Positions 46,086-55,237 of a DNA stretch of 64,000 bases are shown here, in pieces. The notes beneath the pieces are model-generated. The model saw only the letters and a list, made by a program, of their open reading frames with translations, was not told where the DNA came from and did no database searches. The position numbers and the translations under genes were made by a program. Location of the stretch: positions 434,001 through 498,000 of the forward strand of contig NZ_JAICBX010000003.1 in the NCBI RefSeq assembly GCF_019492055.1, given 5' to 3'. Numbering within the stretch: position 1 is the first letter of the stretch; each line of letters opens with the position of its first letter. The stretch is from Flavimaribacter sediminis. GTDB lineage: Bacteria > Pseudomonadota > Alphaproteobacteria > Rhizobiales > Rhizobiaceae.

Positions 46086-46997
46086 TCAGCAGCTCATGGC
46101 GCCCTGTTCTATCGCCACTTTCTTTTTCAAGGCGTCTGAAGCCTTGGGATAGCGCAGCAGAACTTCCCGATAGGTCGCACAAGCCGTATCGCGGTTATCG
46201 AGAGCGGCAAGCGACATGCCGAGTTTCAGCAGCATTTCCGGAGCTTTGGCGGATTGCGGAAACTGCTTGTGGGCGGTCAACAGGGTTCGCGCCGCAACAT
46301 TGTACTGCCCCTGCGCATATTGCGACTCGCCCAGCCAGAAATAGGCGTCCGAGATCTTTGGAGAATCCGGATAATCCTGGATAAAGCGCTGAAAATCCTG
46401 TTCCGCAAGCGCATAGTCGCCGGAAAGGATGTTGCCGTAGGCGGCGTTCCAGAGCTGCTCACTGCCGGTTTCAGGCAGCGCTGCCGTCTGTGTCTGATCG
46501 GTGTTTGTCGGCGAGTCGAGTTCACCGCCCTGCAGGGTGTCCTGATCGAAGGTCAGTTCGCCCAGCGTTCCTTCGACGCGATCCTGATCAGACGAGCCTG
46601 TCACGCTGTCCATTGCAGCGACATCCGTGTCGTCTTGGCGCGCAGGCGCGGCGTCACCGCGGCGGCCGCCGCCTTCGAGTTCCTGGAAGCGGTACTCATT
46701 GTCTTCCTGCATCCGGCGCATTTGCTCCTGCATTTCCAGAAGCTGGAAACTCAACTCTTCGATGCGGCCGTTCAGCGCTCTGATCTGTTCTTCAAGCTGA
46801 CCAACGCGGAAGGACATGTCGCCCGCCTGCGCCAGGATGACCGGCGCGGCCGGGCGACTTTCCTCGCCGGAAACGCCGCCCTGCGTCGCCTGATACAAGG
46901 ATCCGAAATTCGTCATCGGACTGGCGGAAAAAGACTGCGCCGGAATCAACGCCAGGAACAACGCTGTTGCGGCGGCGATTCGAATATTCATGCCCAT
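46086..46997 (-). CDS. cpoB: Cell division coordinator CpoB (YbgF)
   Basis: This is a 303-residue periplasmic protein. ATG 46997 follows AAGGA and begins a signal peptide (MGMNIRIAAATALFLALIPA). A coiled coil (about 50-90; VGQLEEQIRALNGRIEEL) is followed by a low-complexity linker and C-terminal TPR repeats (GNILSGDYALAEQDFQRFI onward). CpoB links outer-membrane constriction by Tol-Pal with septal peptidoglycan synthesis. It follows pal in the operon. Confidence 0.93.
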   Translation of the reverse strand: MGMNIRIAAATALFLALIPAQSFSASPMTNFGSLYQATQGGVSGEESRPAAPVILAQAGDMSFRVGQLEEQIRALNGRIEELSFQLLEMQEQMRRMQEDNEYRFQELEGGGRRGDAAPARQDDTDVAAMDSVTGSSDQDRVEGTLGELTFDQDTLQGGELDSPTNTDQTQTAALPETGSEQLWNAAYGNILSGDYALAEQDFQRFIQDYPDSPKISDAYFWLGESQYAQGQYNVAARTLLTAHKQFPQSAKAPEMLLKLGMSLAALDNRDTACATYREVLLRYPKASDALKKKVAIEQGAMSC

Positions 46998-47139
46998 TTT
47001 TCCTTTCAAAATTCTCGCCCAGGAAATGGCTGGCCGACCGGAATGACCAGTCGGTCCTTTCTGTGTCTTCGACGGCCTCGTCGTCAAGACTAACCCGCCT
47101 GATTGACCGGCGAAAGCCTTGAAAATGAAGCAACGCCTG

Positions 47140-47643
47140 TCAGGAGCCCGCGCCACCGACGACCGTAACCGCGCGGCGGTTCTGCGACCAGCAGGAAATA
47201 TCGTCGCAGACGGCCACCGGCCGCTCCTTGCCGTAGGAAATGGTCTTCATTCTCGAAGCCGCTACGCCGCGGGAGGCAAGATAGTTGCGGGTCGCCGCCG
47301 CGCGCCGGGCGCCGAGGGCAAGGTTGTACTCACGCGTGCCGCGTTCGTCGGCGTGGCCTTCAATGGTTATGCTGACATTCGGATATTGCTGCAGCCACTG
47401 GGCCTGCTTGTTCAACGTCGCCGCCGCATCGGGCCGAATCGCCGCAGAGTCGGTGTTGAAGAAAATCCGGTCGCCCACATTCAGCGTGAAATCCTGGCGC
47501 GAACCTGGCGCGGCGTTGCCGCCCAGTCCCAGTTCGCCCGGATTGTTGGGCATTGATTTGTTGGACGAACATCCGGCGAGCGCGAGCGTTGCCGCCAACG
47601 CCAGCGCGACCGGATTTCGCGCGATCCTTGTCAAGGTTGTCAT
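47140..47643 (-). CDS. pal: Peptidoglycan-associated lipoprotein Pal
   Basis: This is a 167-residue outer-membrane lipoprotein. ATG 47643 follows GAGGAG. The lipobox LALAGC gives the lipidated cysteine at about residue 24, and the OmpA-like domain carries the peptidoglycan-binding segment TITIEGHADERGTREYNLAL. Pal anchors the outer membrane to the cell wall and to TolB. It lies 85 bp downstream of tolB. Confidence 0.97.
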   Translation of the reverse strand: MTTLTRIARNPVALALAATLALAGCSSNKSMPNNPGELGLGGNAAPGSRQDFTLNVGDRIFFNTDSAAIRPDAAATLNKQAQWLQQYPNVSITIEGHADERGTREYNLALGARRAAATRNYLASRGVAASRMKTISYGKERPVAVCDDISCWSQNRRAVTVVGGAGS

Positions 47644-47728
47644 AGTCTGTCTCCTCGAGTTGACGACTTTTGTTCGTGATAGCGTCCGGGCATTGCCTTG
47701 TGGCGCTCTTTCTTGATGTTTTCCCTGT

Positions 47729-49066
47729 TCATTCCAGCAATGGCGACCAGGCCGGATCGGAACCGAAGTTCGGCGTGTCGATCCTCTGTTCATTGTAGCC
47801 TGTCAGATCAATGGAATAGAGTTGCGGTCCGCCGGCGCCCGCCGGCTGCCTGAAGAACATGATGACGCGGCCATTTGGCGCCCAGGTCGGTCCTTCATTG
47901 TGAAATCCGGTGGTCAGAATACGTTCGCCCGAACCGTCCGGTCGCATGACGCCGATGGAGAACTTGCCGCCGGACTGCTTTGTAAAGGCGACAAGGTCTC
48001 CGCGCGGCGACCAGACCGGCGTCGAATAGGACCCGTCCCCGAAGGAGATCCGCTTCTGATCGCTGCCGTCGGCGTTCATGACATAGAGTTGCTGGCGACC
48101 CCCGCGATCGGATTCAAAGACGATCTGACGTCCGTCCGGAGAATAGGAGGGAGAGGTGTCGATAGCGGTCGTGTTCGTCAGCCTCGTGGTCGACCGGGAG
48201 CGGAGATCCATCGTGTAGATATTGGCGTTGCCGCCCTGCTCCAGGCTCATGATCACTTTCTGGCCGTCCGGAGAAAAGCGCGGCGAGAAGGTCATGCCCG
48301 GGAAATTGCCGACCAGTTCGCGCTGGCCTGTCTCCAGTTGCAGAAGATAGACGCGCGGCTCGCCATTGGCGAAGGACATGTATGTCACTTCCTGACGGTT
48401 GGGCGAGAAGCGCGGCGTCAGGACAAGGTCGTCGCCCTGGGTCAGAAACCTCAGATTGGCGCCGTCCTGATCCATGATGGCCAGCTGCTTGCGGCGATCG
48501 TTGCGTGGCCCGGTTTCCGAAACGAACACGACGCGCGTGTCGAAATAGCCGCGCTCGCCCGTCAGGCGCTGGTAAATCGCATCGGCGATGATATGCGCGA
48601 CGCGACGCCAGTTCTCGGGCTGGGTGAAGAATTGCTGACCGATCAGTTGTTGTGCAGCGAATGTGTCCCACAGGCGGAACTCTGTTTTCAGGCGACCGTC
48701 CGCCTCGCGGGTAACGCGTCCGACGACGATCGCCTGGGCGTTGATCACCCTCCAGTCCTCGAATCGCGGCGCGACGTCCGGATTGGTGATTTTCTGGATA
48801 AAGGCGTTCGGATCGATTGGCGCAAAAAGACCGGACCGACGCAAATCGGCGGATATGACTTCGGAAATCTGCCGTCCGATTTCGTCATTCGAGATGAACT
48901 CCGTCACCGCGATCGGCAGCGGTTCGACATTGCCCTTGTTGATGTCGATTTCGACCAGAGCGTTTGCCGGCATCATGGCGGCGAGCATGATCGTCAAGGC
49001 GCACAGAACAATCGCCGGACCGTTCCCCGCTCTCTGTTTCATTCTGCTCAAGCTTTTATAAAACAT
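47729..49066 (-). CDS. tolB: Tol-Pal system beta-propeller protein TolB
   Basis: This is a 445-residue periplasmic protein. The signal peptide spans about residues 15-35 (cleavage after NAL/ANA), followed by the N-terminal D1 domain ([19 protein letters not shown]) and a six-bladed propeller with repeated SPDG/RQ-type blades (SFSPDGRQ-like, FSPDGQKV). TolB binds Pal and contacts TolA. ATG 49066 is used. ATG 49042 is also possible. It sits between tolA (16 bp upstream) and pal. Confidence 0.97.
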   Translation of the reverse strand: MFYKSLSRMKQRAGNGPAIVLCALTIMLAAMMPANALVEIDINKGNVEPLPIAVTEFISNDEIGRQISEVISADLRRSGLFAPIDPNAFIQKITNPDVAPRFEDWRVINAQAIVVGRVTREADGRLKTEFRLWDTFAAQQLIGQQFFTQPENWRRVAHIIADAIYQRLTGERGYFDTRVVFVSETGPRNDRRKQLAIMDQDGANLRFLTQGDDLVLTPRFSPNRQEVTYMSFANGEPRVYLLQLETGQRELVGNFPGMTFSPRFSPDGQKVIMSLEQGGNANIYTMDLRSRSTTRLTNTTAIDTSPSYSPDGRQIVFESDRGGRQQLYVMNADGSDQKRISFGDGSYSTPVWSPRGDLVAFTKQSGGKFSIGVMRPDGSGERILTTGFHNEGPTWAPNGRVIMFFRQPAGAGGPQLYSIDLTGYNEQRIDTPNFGSDPAWSPLLE

Positions 49067-49082
49067 CGGCTTCCATTACTTT

Positions 49083-50078
49083 CTAGAACATCTGACTGGG
49101 GTCGAAGTTCAAAACGACATTCGACCAGACCCCGTATTTTTCGATCGGCAGTTCATAGGGTTCGCAACGCAGAACAGCACGGCGTACGCTGTCGGAAAGC
49201 GTTCTGCGCGCCGTATCGGTTCCGCCCCGCGCGTCAACCTGCGGCTGACCGTCAATGTAACCCGACTGGTTCAGGTTCATCCTCACCTGGATTCGCACAT
49301 CCTCCGCGCCCGACATTCCGGCGACGAGCTGCCAGCAGCTTTCCACCTTGCGCCTCAGGGCGTCGATTTCGCTGATGGAAAGCGTTTGCGCGACCTGCTG
49401 GGTGTCCGATCCGAGACTGGCCTGCTCACGGCTGCGCGCAGCGCCCCCGCCGGCGGTGTCCTGCCGGTTCAGCAGCGCCTCGATCTTGTCGGCGTCGAAA
49501 TCACTCTGCTGCCGGGCGGCGACCTCGGTTCGCTTCGGCGGCTCTGGCCGCGCCTTCGGCGTTGGTATCCTCTCGGGCAGAGCGGCTTCTTCCGGTTGTG
49601 GCTGCTCGATCGGCTCTTCCACGGGCCTCGGAGAGACTTCCCGCGGCTTGTCCGGCAGGGATGCGATCTCCGTCGCCGCCTGCGGCTTCTGCGCTTCCGC
49701 CGGCTCGACTTCCGCTTTGGGCTCGGGAACCGGCGCCGGTTCGCTGGCTGGCGCCGACGCCGTCTCGATCGCCTTCTCCACTGTCAGATCGGCCTTTTTC
49801 TCGGTGTCCGCAGATTTCAGGTCCACCGTGTTGTTTCCAATGGTCTGCGCGTCCTCGACGGGCTCCGGGCGCACCGTCGGCGTGGGCGCCGCGATCTCGC
49901 GCTCCGGCTCATCCTTCACGCCCTGCTGGACCTGAGTGATGGACGATACCGGAATGATATCGACCGGAAGCGCCTCGACATCGGCCACATCATGCGATTT
50001 CGGAGGCGACAGGACGATCAGCCCCCAACCGAGAAGCACGGCGTGCAATATCGTTGATATGAACAGGCCAATCTTCAT
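49083..50078 (-). CDS. tolA: Cell envelope integrity protein TolA
   Basis: This is a 331-residue protein with one N-terminal membrane anchor (residues 3-24), a long Ala/Pro/Glu-rich periplasmic stalk (about 50-200) and a C-terminal TonB/TolA-like domain (EIDALRRKVESCWQLVAGM to the end). The stalk is proline-rich rather than the alanine-rich helix of enterobacteria, as usual in alphaproteobacteria. It transmits energy from TolQR to TolB-Pal. Confidence 0.92.
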   Translation of the reverse strand: MKIGLFISTILHAVLLGWGLIVLSPPKSHDVADVEALPVDIIPVSSITQVQQGVKDEPEREIAAPTPTVRPEPVEDAQTIGNNTVDLKSADTEKKADLTVEKAIETASAPASEPAPVPEPKAEVEPAEAQKPQAATEIASLPDKPREVSPRPVEEPIEQPQPEEAALPERIPTPKARPEPPKRTEVAARQQSDFDADKIEALLNRQDTAGGGAARSREQASLGSDTQQVAQTLSISEIDALRRKVESCWQLVAGMSGAEDVRIQVRMNLNQSGYIDGQPQVDARGGTDTARRTLSDSVRRAVLRCEPYELPIEKYGVWSNVVLNFDPSQMF

Positions 50079-50087
50079 TGACGGGGT

Positions 50088-50546
50088 TCACCCCTCCTGC
50101 TCCTGGAGCGTGACGAGACCGAGATTGCGATATCCGGCGGACGAGATGCGCGCCATGACCTTCATCACCGTTCCGTAATCCGCATTGCGGTCGCCGCGCA
50201 CATAGATGCGCTCCTGATAGCCGGTCGTTGCAATCGCCTGGAGTTTGGCGACGATCTCGTCGAAAGGCACCTCGGTTTCCTGAAGGAAGATCTGGCCCTG
50301 ATCGTTCACCGAAATGGTGATCGGCTGGGTCTCGGAATTGAGGGCGCTCGCGTCGGTTTCCGGCAGATCGATGGGAACGCCGACCGTCAACAACGGCGCC
50401 GCGACCATGAAGATGATCAGAAGGACGAGCATGACGTCGACGAAGGGCGTCACGTTGATCTCGGCCATTGGTTTCATGCGCCGGCCGCGGCGTCCCGAAG
50501 ACCGGCCTCGTTTGGCGCCCATCATGCTTCCCGCGGCGATAGCCAT
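50088..50546 (-). CDS. tolR: Biopolymer transport protein TolR (ExbD family)
   Basis: This is a 152-residue inner-membrane protein with a basic N-terminus (RGRSSGRRGRRMKPM), one membrane helix starting PFVDVMLVLLIIFMVAAPLL that contains the proton-conducting Asp, and a periplasmic domain. It forms the TolQR stator complex. It is flanked by tolQ and tolA with gaps of about 10 bp. Confidence 0.96.
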   Translation of the reverse strand: MAIAAGSMMGAKRGRSSGRRGRRMKPMAEINVTPFVDVMLVLLIIFMVAAPLLTVGVPIDLPETDASALNSETQPITISVNDQGQIFLQETEVPFDEIVAKLQAIATTGYQERIYVRGDRNADYGTVMKVMARISSAGYRNLGLVTLQEQEG

Positions 50547-50558
50547 GGTCGAAAACTC

Positions 50559-51275
50559 CTACTCCGCCGCCTGGCGGGACTGCATGCGTTCGTCGATCTG
50601 GCGGGACAGAATACCCGAGAACTCGTCGGCGAACCCTTCCATGCGCGCCGTCAGCTTGCCGGCGTCGCTGGAAAATTTATTGTAGGCGATGACCGCGGGG
50701 ATGGCCGCGAGCAGGCCGATCGCGGTCGCCAGAAGCGCCTCCGCGATACCGGGGGCGACGACGGCGAGGTTCGTCGATTTCGAGCCCGCGATCGCCTGAA
50801 ACGACGTCATGATGCCGACAACGGTTCCGAACAGGCCGATGAACGGCGCCGAAGCGCCGATCGACGCAAGGGAGCCGAGACGGGCCTCAAGGCTTTCCGT
50901 TTCCCGGGCGAGCGCCACGTCCATCGCCTTGTCGATGCGCATTTGCAGGCCCATTGGAGAGCGAGCGCCGCGCTCGAAGGATTTTTTCCACTCCCGCATC
51001 GCCGAGACGAAAATCGTGCCCATGCCGGTCGTCGTGCGATCCTGCAGGGACTGATAAAGCTCTTCCAGAGACTGCCCCGACCAGAACATCTGCTCGAAAC
51101 GGTCATACTGGCGACGCGTGCGCCCATAACTGAAAGACTTGTCGACAATGATCGCCCACGTCCAGATCGATGCGCCGATCAATCCGAGAATGACAATCTT
51201 GACGACAATGCCCGCCTGCATGAACAGCGACCACAGAGTGATGTCACCTGTAGCAGCCAATCCTACCTGTTCCAT
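50559..51275 (-). CDS. tolQ: Tol-Pal system protein TolQ
   Basis: This is a 238-residue MotA/TolQ/ExbB proton-channel protein with three membrane helices: about residues 18-40, then SIGASAPFIGLFGTVVGIMT, then LLATAIGLLAAIPAVIAYNK. It uses the proton gradient to drive TolA and is the first gene of the tolQRAB-pal-cpoB operon. A promoter and a CtrA-like site lie about 200 bp upstream, with a 6-8-6 inverted repeat (ATTGCG/CGCAAT, 51336-51355) in the leader. Confidence 0.96.
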   Translation of the reverse strand: MEQVGLAATGDITLWSLFMQAGIVVKIVILGLIGASIWTWAIIVDKSFSYGRTRRQYDRFEQMFWSGQSLEELYQSLQDRTTTGMGTIFVSAMREWKKSFERGARSPMGLQMRIDKAMDVALARETESLEARLGSLASIGASAPFIGLFGTVVGIMTSFQAIAGSKSTNLAVVAPGIAEALLATAIGLLAAIPAVIAYNKFSSDAGKLTARMEGFADEFSGILSRQIDERMQSRQAAE

Positions 51276-51471
51276 TCAACTTACCTTCGAATCCGAGCGT
51301 CCGGACAATGCGCGCACCTTAAAAACCGGCGTCAAATTGCGCATGTCCACGCAATATTCGGCAGATTGGAAAATCCGATATGTCCACTCACCCGCCAATT
51401 TGTGTCGCGACAAACTTTGGTCAAAGGAAGGCGCAACCGATCGCGCCATCCTCCGCCCGATCATTAAGACA

Positions 51472-51500
51472 TATTTATGGTTAATGACAGGTTATGACAA
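51472..51500 (-). promoter_or_regulatory. Probable tolQ promoter overlapped by a CtrA-like site
   Basis: On the minus strand TTGTCA (51500-51495), 17 bp, then TAAATA (51477-51472). Within the spacer ATAA-N7-TTAAC (51495-51480) differs from the CtrA consensus by one base. The leader to tolQ would be about 190 nt. Confidence 0.45.
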
Positions 51501-51541
51501 TAAAACCGGGCTTTCGCGGCATTTTACCGCCGTTTGAGATT

Positions 51542-51976
51542 TCAGCCTGAAAACAGAGCGGAAAGGCCGTCCGGCAGCCGTCTGACCCGGCCTTCCCCGT
51601 TGACCACCGCCACGGTGACGGCGGCCGTCAGGAGCAGCCTGTCCCCGATCCTGATTTCCTGGTCGAGTTCCAGCCGCGCCCCGGTGGCCCTGCGCGTACG
51701 GGTTCGGATTTCGACGATGTCGTCCATCCGTGCAGCAGCGAGGAAATCGATCAGCATACGCCGCACGACAAAGGCGGCGCTGCCGTCCTCGTCGCCCATG
51801 CGCATATCGCCCTGGGTGATTCCGAGGCAGCGCAGATAGTCGGTCCGGCCCCGCTCCAGGAAATGCAAATAGCGGGCATGATAAACCACGCCGGAAAAAT
51901 CGGTGTCTTCGTAGTAGACACGCTGCATCAACCGGTGACCGTCTTCGGCGATCGTTCCCGCAAGCGTGAGAGACAA
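51542..51976 (-). CDS. ybgC: Tol-Pal system-associated acyl-CoA thioesterase YbgC
   Basis: This is a 144-residue hot-dog-fold thioesterase. The TTG start at 51976 is supported by AGGAGG five bases upstream and gives the expected N-terminus (SLTLAG). The active-site motif YYEDTDFSGVVYHARYLHFLE contains the catalytic Asp. It hydrolyses short acyl-CoA or acyl-carrier thioesters and is regularly linked to tol genes. Here 266 bp separate it from tolQ, so it is probably transcribed apart. It is divergent from sqdB. Confidence 0.95.
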   Translation of the reverse strand: MSLTLAGTIAEDGHRLMQRVYYEDTDFSGVVYHARYLHFLERGRTDYLRCLGITQGDMRMGDEDGSAAFVVRRMLIDFLAAARMDDIVEIRTRTRRATGARLELDQEIRIGDRLLLTAAVTVAVVNGEGRVRRLPDGLSALFSG

Positions 51977-52258
51977 CGCAACCTCCTTCTGCAAGCGCCT
52001 TTGCGCGACCCGACGGACCATATTTCCGCTGGAAGAGCAATGGCAAGTGCTTGATGCGACCGCCGAATTGTGGAAAGAGCCATTGCAATCCTGACACATT
52101 CCGGCGCTAACGCTTTTTCGGAATCGAGGGATTTGCCGCGCGAACCGGACGGCGCTGGCCGCAGCACTTCCGGATGCAGACCGATACCGGAAAGCGAACG
52201 GCGTGTCGTCGCCTTTCGGACCATGCATCGCACAGATGCGCAAACGGAGATGAATTGG

Positions 52259-53479
52259 ATGAAAATTGCTATTCTCGGTGGCGACGGATTCGTCGGCTGG
52301 CCCACATCGCTGCACCTGTCGCAACTAGGACACGACGTCCACATCATCGACAATCTGAGCCGGCGATGGATCGACACGGAACTCGGCGTGCAGTCGCTGA
52401 CGCCGATGGACTCCATTCAGGAACGGACCCGCATATGGCATGAGGAAACCGGCCGCCGGATCCATTTCCATCTGATCGACATCGCGCGGGACTACGATGT
52501 GCTGAAGAACTGGCTGACGGAAAACCAGCCGGACGCCATCGTCCACTTTGCCGAACAGCGCGCCGCGCCCTATTCGATGAAATCCGACCGTCACAAGAAC
52601 TACACCGTCAACAATAATGTCAACGCGACGCATAATTTGCTGAATGCGCTTGTCGAAACCGACACGGACGCGCATCTCATCCATCTCGGCACCATGGGCG
52701 TCTATGGTTATTCGACTGTCGGAGCCGCCATTCCCGAAGGCTATCTGCCGGTTGGCATCGAGACGATGGACGGCGCCACCGCAACCCAGGAAATCCTGTA
52801 TCCCGCCAATCCGGGCTCCATCTATCATATGACGAAGTGCCTGGATCAGTTGCTCTTCCAGTTCTATGCGAAGAATGACGGGCTCAGAATCACTGACCTG
52901 CACCAGGGCATCGTCTGGGGCACGCACACCGACCAGACGCGACGCCACCCGCAGCTTATCAACCGGTTCGACTATGACGGCGATTACGGAACAGTGCTGA
53001 ACCGCTTCCTGATCCAGGCCGCCATCGGCTACCCGCTGACGGTGCACGGAACCGGTGGGCAGACCCGCGCCTTCATCCATATCCAGGATTCGGTGCGCTG
53101 TATCGAACTGGCGCTCAAGAGCGCGCCCGAGCGCGGAGACAAAGTCAAGATCTTCAACCAGATGACGGAAACGCACCGCGTGCGCGACCTTGCCGAAATC
53201 GTCGCGCGGATCGCCGATGCGAAAATCGCCTACCTCCCGAACCCGCGCAAGGAAGCGGCCGAGAACGATCTGGTCGTCAAGAACGACCAGTTCCTGCAAC
53301 TCGGCCTCAATCCGATCACCCTGGAAGAAGGTCTGTTGGAAGAGGTTGTCGATGTGGCGAAAAAATTCGCCTACCGCGTCGATCGCAGCCGTATTCCGGC
53401 CGCCTCCGCCTGGACAAAGGACATCAAGCCGACGCTCAACACCGATCCGGAAGGCAAAGCCCTGAAATCGGCTTCCTGA
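52259..53479 (+). CDS. sqdB: UDP-sulfoquinovose synthase SqdB
   Basis: This is a 406-residue short-chain dehydrogenase/reductase-type enzyme. The NAD-binding start KIAILGGDGFVGWPTSLHL, then NLSRRWIDTELGVQSLTPM and the Tyr-x-x-x-Lys pair in SIYHMTKCLDQLLFQFY are characteristic of SqdB/SQD1. It makes UDP-sulfoquinovose from UDP-glucose and sulfite for the sulfolipid SQDG. ATG 52259 has GGAGA at 8 bp, and ATG 52250 is an alternative. It leads a three-gene operon inserted between ybgC and ruvB. Confidence 0.93.
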   Translation: MKIAILGGDGFVGWPTSLHLSQLGHDVHIIDNLSRRWIDTELGVQSLTPMDSIQERTRIWHEETGRRIHFHLIDIARDYDVLKNWLTENQPDAIVHFAEQRAAPYSMKSDRHKNYTVNNNVNATHNLLNALVETDTDAHLIHLGTMGVYGYSTVGAAIPEGYLPVGIETMDGATATQEILYPANPGSIYHMTKCLDQLLFQFYAKNDGLRITDLHQGIVWGTHTDQTRRHPQLINRFDYDGDYGTVLNRFLIQAAIGYPLTVHGTGGQTRAFIHIQDSVRCIELALKSAPERGDKVKIFNQMTETHRVRDLAEIVARIADAKIAYLPNPRKEAAENDLVVKNDQFLQLGLNPITLEEGLLEEVVDVAKKFAYRVDRSRIPAASAWTKDIKPTLNTDPEGKALKSAS

Positions 53480-53486
53480 CGCAGGC

Positions 53487-54338
53487 ATGACCGGAGAAAG
53501 TCTTCGCGAGGACGCGCCAGCGGCACATCGCTTCGCCTATGTGACGCTCGTCACCAACGCCGACTATGCCGGCGGCGCGCTCGCCCTCGTCCGATCGATA
53601 CGGTTGACGGGAACGCAGGCCGACATCGTCGTGCTGCACACCGGAGGCGTGTCGGCTGACGACCTGGCGCCGATTTCCGCGCTTGGCGCGCGTCTCGTCG
53701 CGGCGGATCTCCTGCCCACGTCCGATGCGTTCAATGATCGGCATGCACGCGCGAAGCTGCACGCCGATGCGCCCTTCACCAAGGGGCGCAAGCCCGGTTT
53801 CCACACGCCGCTCGACAATTTCGTCAAACTGAGGCTGTGGCAAATGACGCAATATGAACGTTGCGTCTTCATCGACGCCGACGCGCTGGTCCTGCGCAAC
53901 ATCGACAGGCTGTTCGCCTATCCGGAATTCTCGGCGGCGCCGAACGTCTATGAGACAGTCGCCGATTTTCACCGGCTGAATTCCGGCGTCTTCGTGGCGC
54001 GCCCGTCTGACGAGACTTTCGCCGACATGATAGAGAAACTCGATTCGCCCGACGCCTTCTGGCGACGCACGGACCAGACGTTCCTCCAGTATTATTTCGG
54101 CGAATGGCACGGCCTGCCGGTCTTCTACAACATGCTACAATATGTGTGGTTCAACCTGCCCGAGCTCTGGGACTGGAAATCGATCGGCGTCTTGCATTAC
54201 CAGTATGAAAAGCCCTGGGAAAAGGACAACCCGAAGGCTGAACGCCTGACGCCTTTGATCGACCTCTGGAATGCGTATTATTCCGGGGAGAACATTCCCG
54301 ACATCGCGAGCCTTGCCAATCCGGCCGGACAGCGCTGA
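53487..54338 (+). CDS. Glycogenin-like glycosyltransferase (GT8), SqdD-like
   Basis: This is a 283-residue GT8-type transferase. The metal/UDP-binding motif FIDADALVLRNIDRLFAYPE and the later HYQYEKPWEKDNP segment match the SqdD proteins of alphaproteobacterial sulfolipid operons, which are thought to transfer sulfoquinovose from UDP-sulfoquinovose to diacylglycerol. It lies 7 bp after sqdB and overlaps the next gene by TGATG. Confidence in the precise role rests on that context. Confidence 0.82.
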   Translation: MTGESLREDAPAAHRFAYVTLVTNADYAGGALALVRSIRLTGTQADIVVLHTGGVSADDLAPISALGARLVAADLLPTSDAFNDRHARAKLHADAPFTKGRKPGFHTPLDNFVKLRLWQMTQYERCVFIDADALVLRNIDRLFAYPEFSAAPNVYETVADFHRLNSGVFVARPSDETFADMIEKLDSPDAFWRRTDQTFLQYYFGEWHGLPVFYNMLQYVWFNLPELWDWKSIGVLHYQYEKPWEKDNPKAERLTPLIDLWNAYYSGENIPDIASLANPAGQR

Positions 54339-55228
54339 TGCGTGTCCTTGTGACGGGAGGAAGCGGTCTCGTAGGGCGTTTCATCGTCCGGCGACTGGCC
54401 GCCGACGACCACGATGTCACGATCGCGGGCCGGCGCGAACCGGATCAGGCCCTGTTTCCAGGAGCGGTCGACTTCCACCTTTCCGATCTCGATCCGGACG
54501 CCGACTACACATCTGTCGTGGAAGGGTTCGATTGCCTCGTCCATGCGGCCTTCTCGCATGTGCCCGGCCGTTACCGCGGCGGCGAAGGCGATGATGTCGC
54601 GGGCTTCAGGAAGCGCAATCTCGATGCGACCGTAAAATTGTTCAAAACGGCCGCGGAAAGCGGCGTGAAGCGCGGCGTCTTTCTGTCGACCCGGGCGGTT
54701 TATGGCAACCATCCGGCCGGGACAAAGTTGCTCGAAACCACATCCTGCAATCCGGACACCGAATATGGCGCCGTCAAGCGGGCCTGTGAGATACGTCTTC
54801 AGACGCTATCGCAAAATTCACCGCTTTCCGTCGCCAGTCTTCGTATTACCGGCGTCTACGGACAGTCCCCGCCCGACACAACGCACAAATGGGAAGATCT
54901 CTTCGCGGACTATCTGGCCGGAGAACCGGTCGGCGCACGCTGCGGAACCGAGGTGCACGGAGTCGATGTGGCCAGCGCCGTCGCGCTTTTGCTCGAACAG
55001 CCGGTCGAGACAGTATCGGGCGAAATCTTCAACGTGTCCGATATTCTGGTCGATCGCCATGACCTGCTCGACATGGTCAGGCTGCAAACCGGATGCTCGC
55101 ATGCCTTGCCGGGACGGTCGGATAGCCTGCCGAACAGTATGGATACGGAGAAACTGCGCGGCCTCGGCTGGCGTCCGGGCGGTCTGCCTCTTCTGAAGAA
55201 ATCCGTCACCGGCATGCTAACGCGCTAA
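54338..55228 (+). CDS. NAD-dependent epimerase/dehydratase, probable third gene of the sulfolipid operon
   Basis: This is a 296-residue extended short-chain dehydrogenase/reductase protein with VLVTGGSGLVGRFIVRRLAA at the N-terminus, a S/T..Y..K catalytic set (FLSTRAVYG and EYGAVKRACE) and a C-terminal substrate domain. ATG 54338 shares its A with the previous stop. Sulfolipid operons of Rhodobacter and rhizobia are sqdB-sqdD-sqdC, with SqdC a reductase-like protein of uncertain role. This gene occupies that position, so it may be sqdC, but the identity is inferred. Confidence 0.75.
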   Translation: MRVLVTGGSGLVGRFIVRRLAADDHDVTIAGRREPDQALFPGAVDFHLSDLDPDADYTSVVEGFDCLVHAAFSHVPGRYRGGEGDDVAGFRKRNLDATVKLFKTAAESGVKRGVFLSTRAVYGNHPAGTKLLETTSCNPDTEYGAVKRACEIRLQTLSQNSPLSVASLRITGVYGQSPPDTTHKWEDLFADYLAGEPVGARCGTEVHGVDVASAVALLLEQPVETVSGEIFNVSDILVDRHDLLDMVRLQTGCSHALPGRSDSLPNSMDTEKLRGLGWRPGGLPLLKKSVTGMLTR

Positions 55229-55237
55229 CGCGGTTTC

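Noticed and set aside
47822-49375. Open frame of about 517 codons antisense to tolB and the end of tolA
   Set aside because: It is opposite two conserved genes of the Tol operon, with Arg-rich low-quality composition.
51276-51464. Minus-strand ORF of 62 codons ending exactly before tolQ
   Set aside because: Random-looking composition and no ribosome-binding site. It overlaps the leader and its inverted repeat, so it is better read as untranslated leader.
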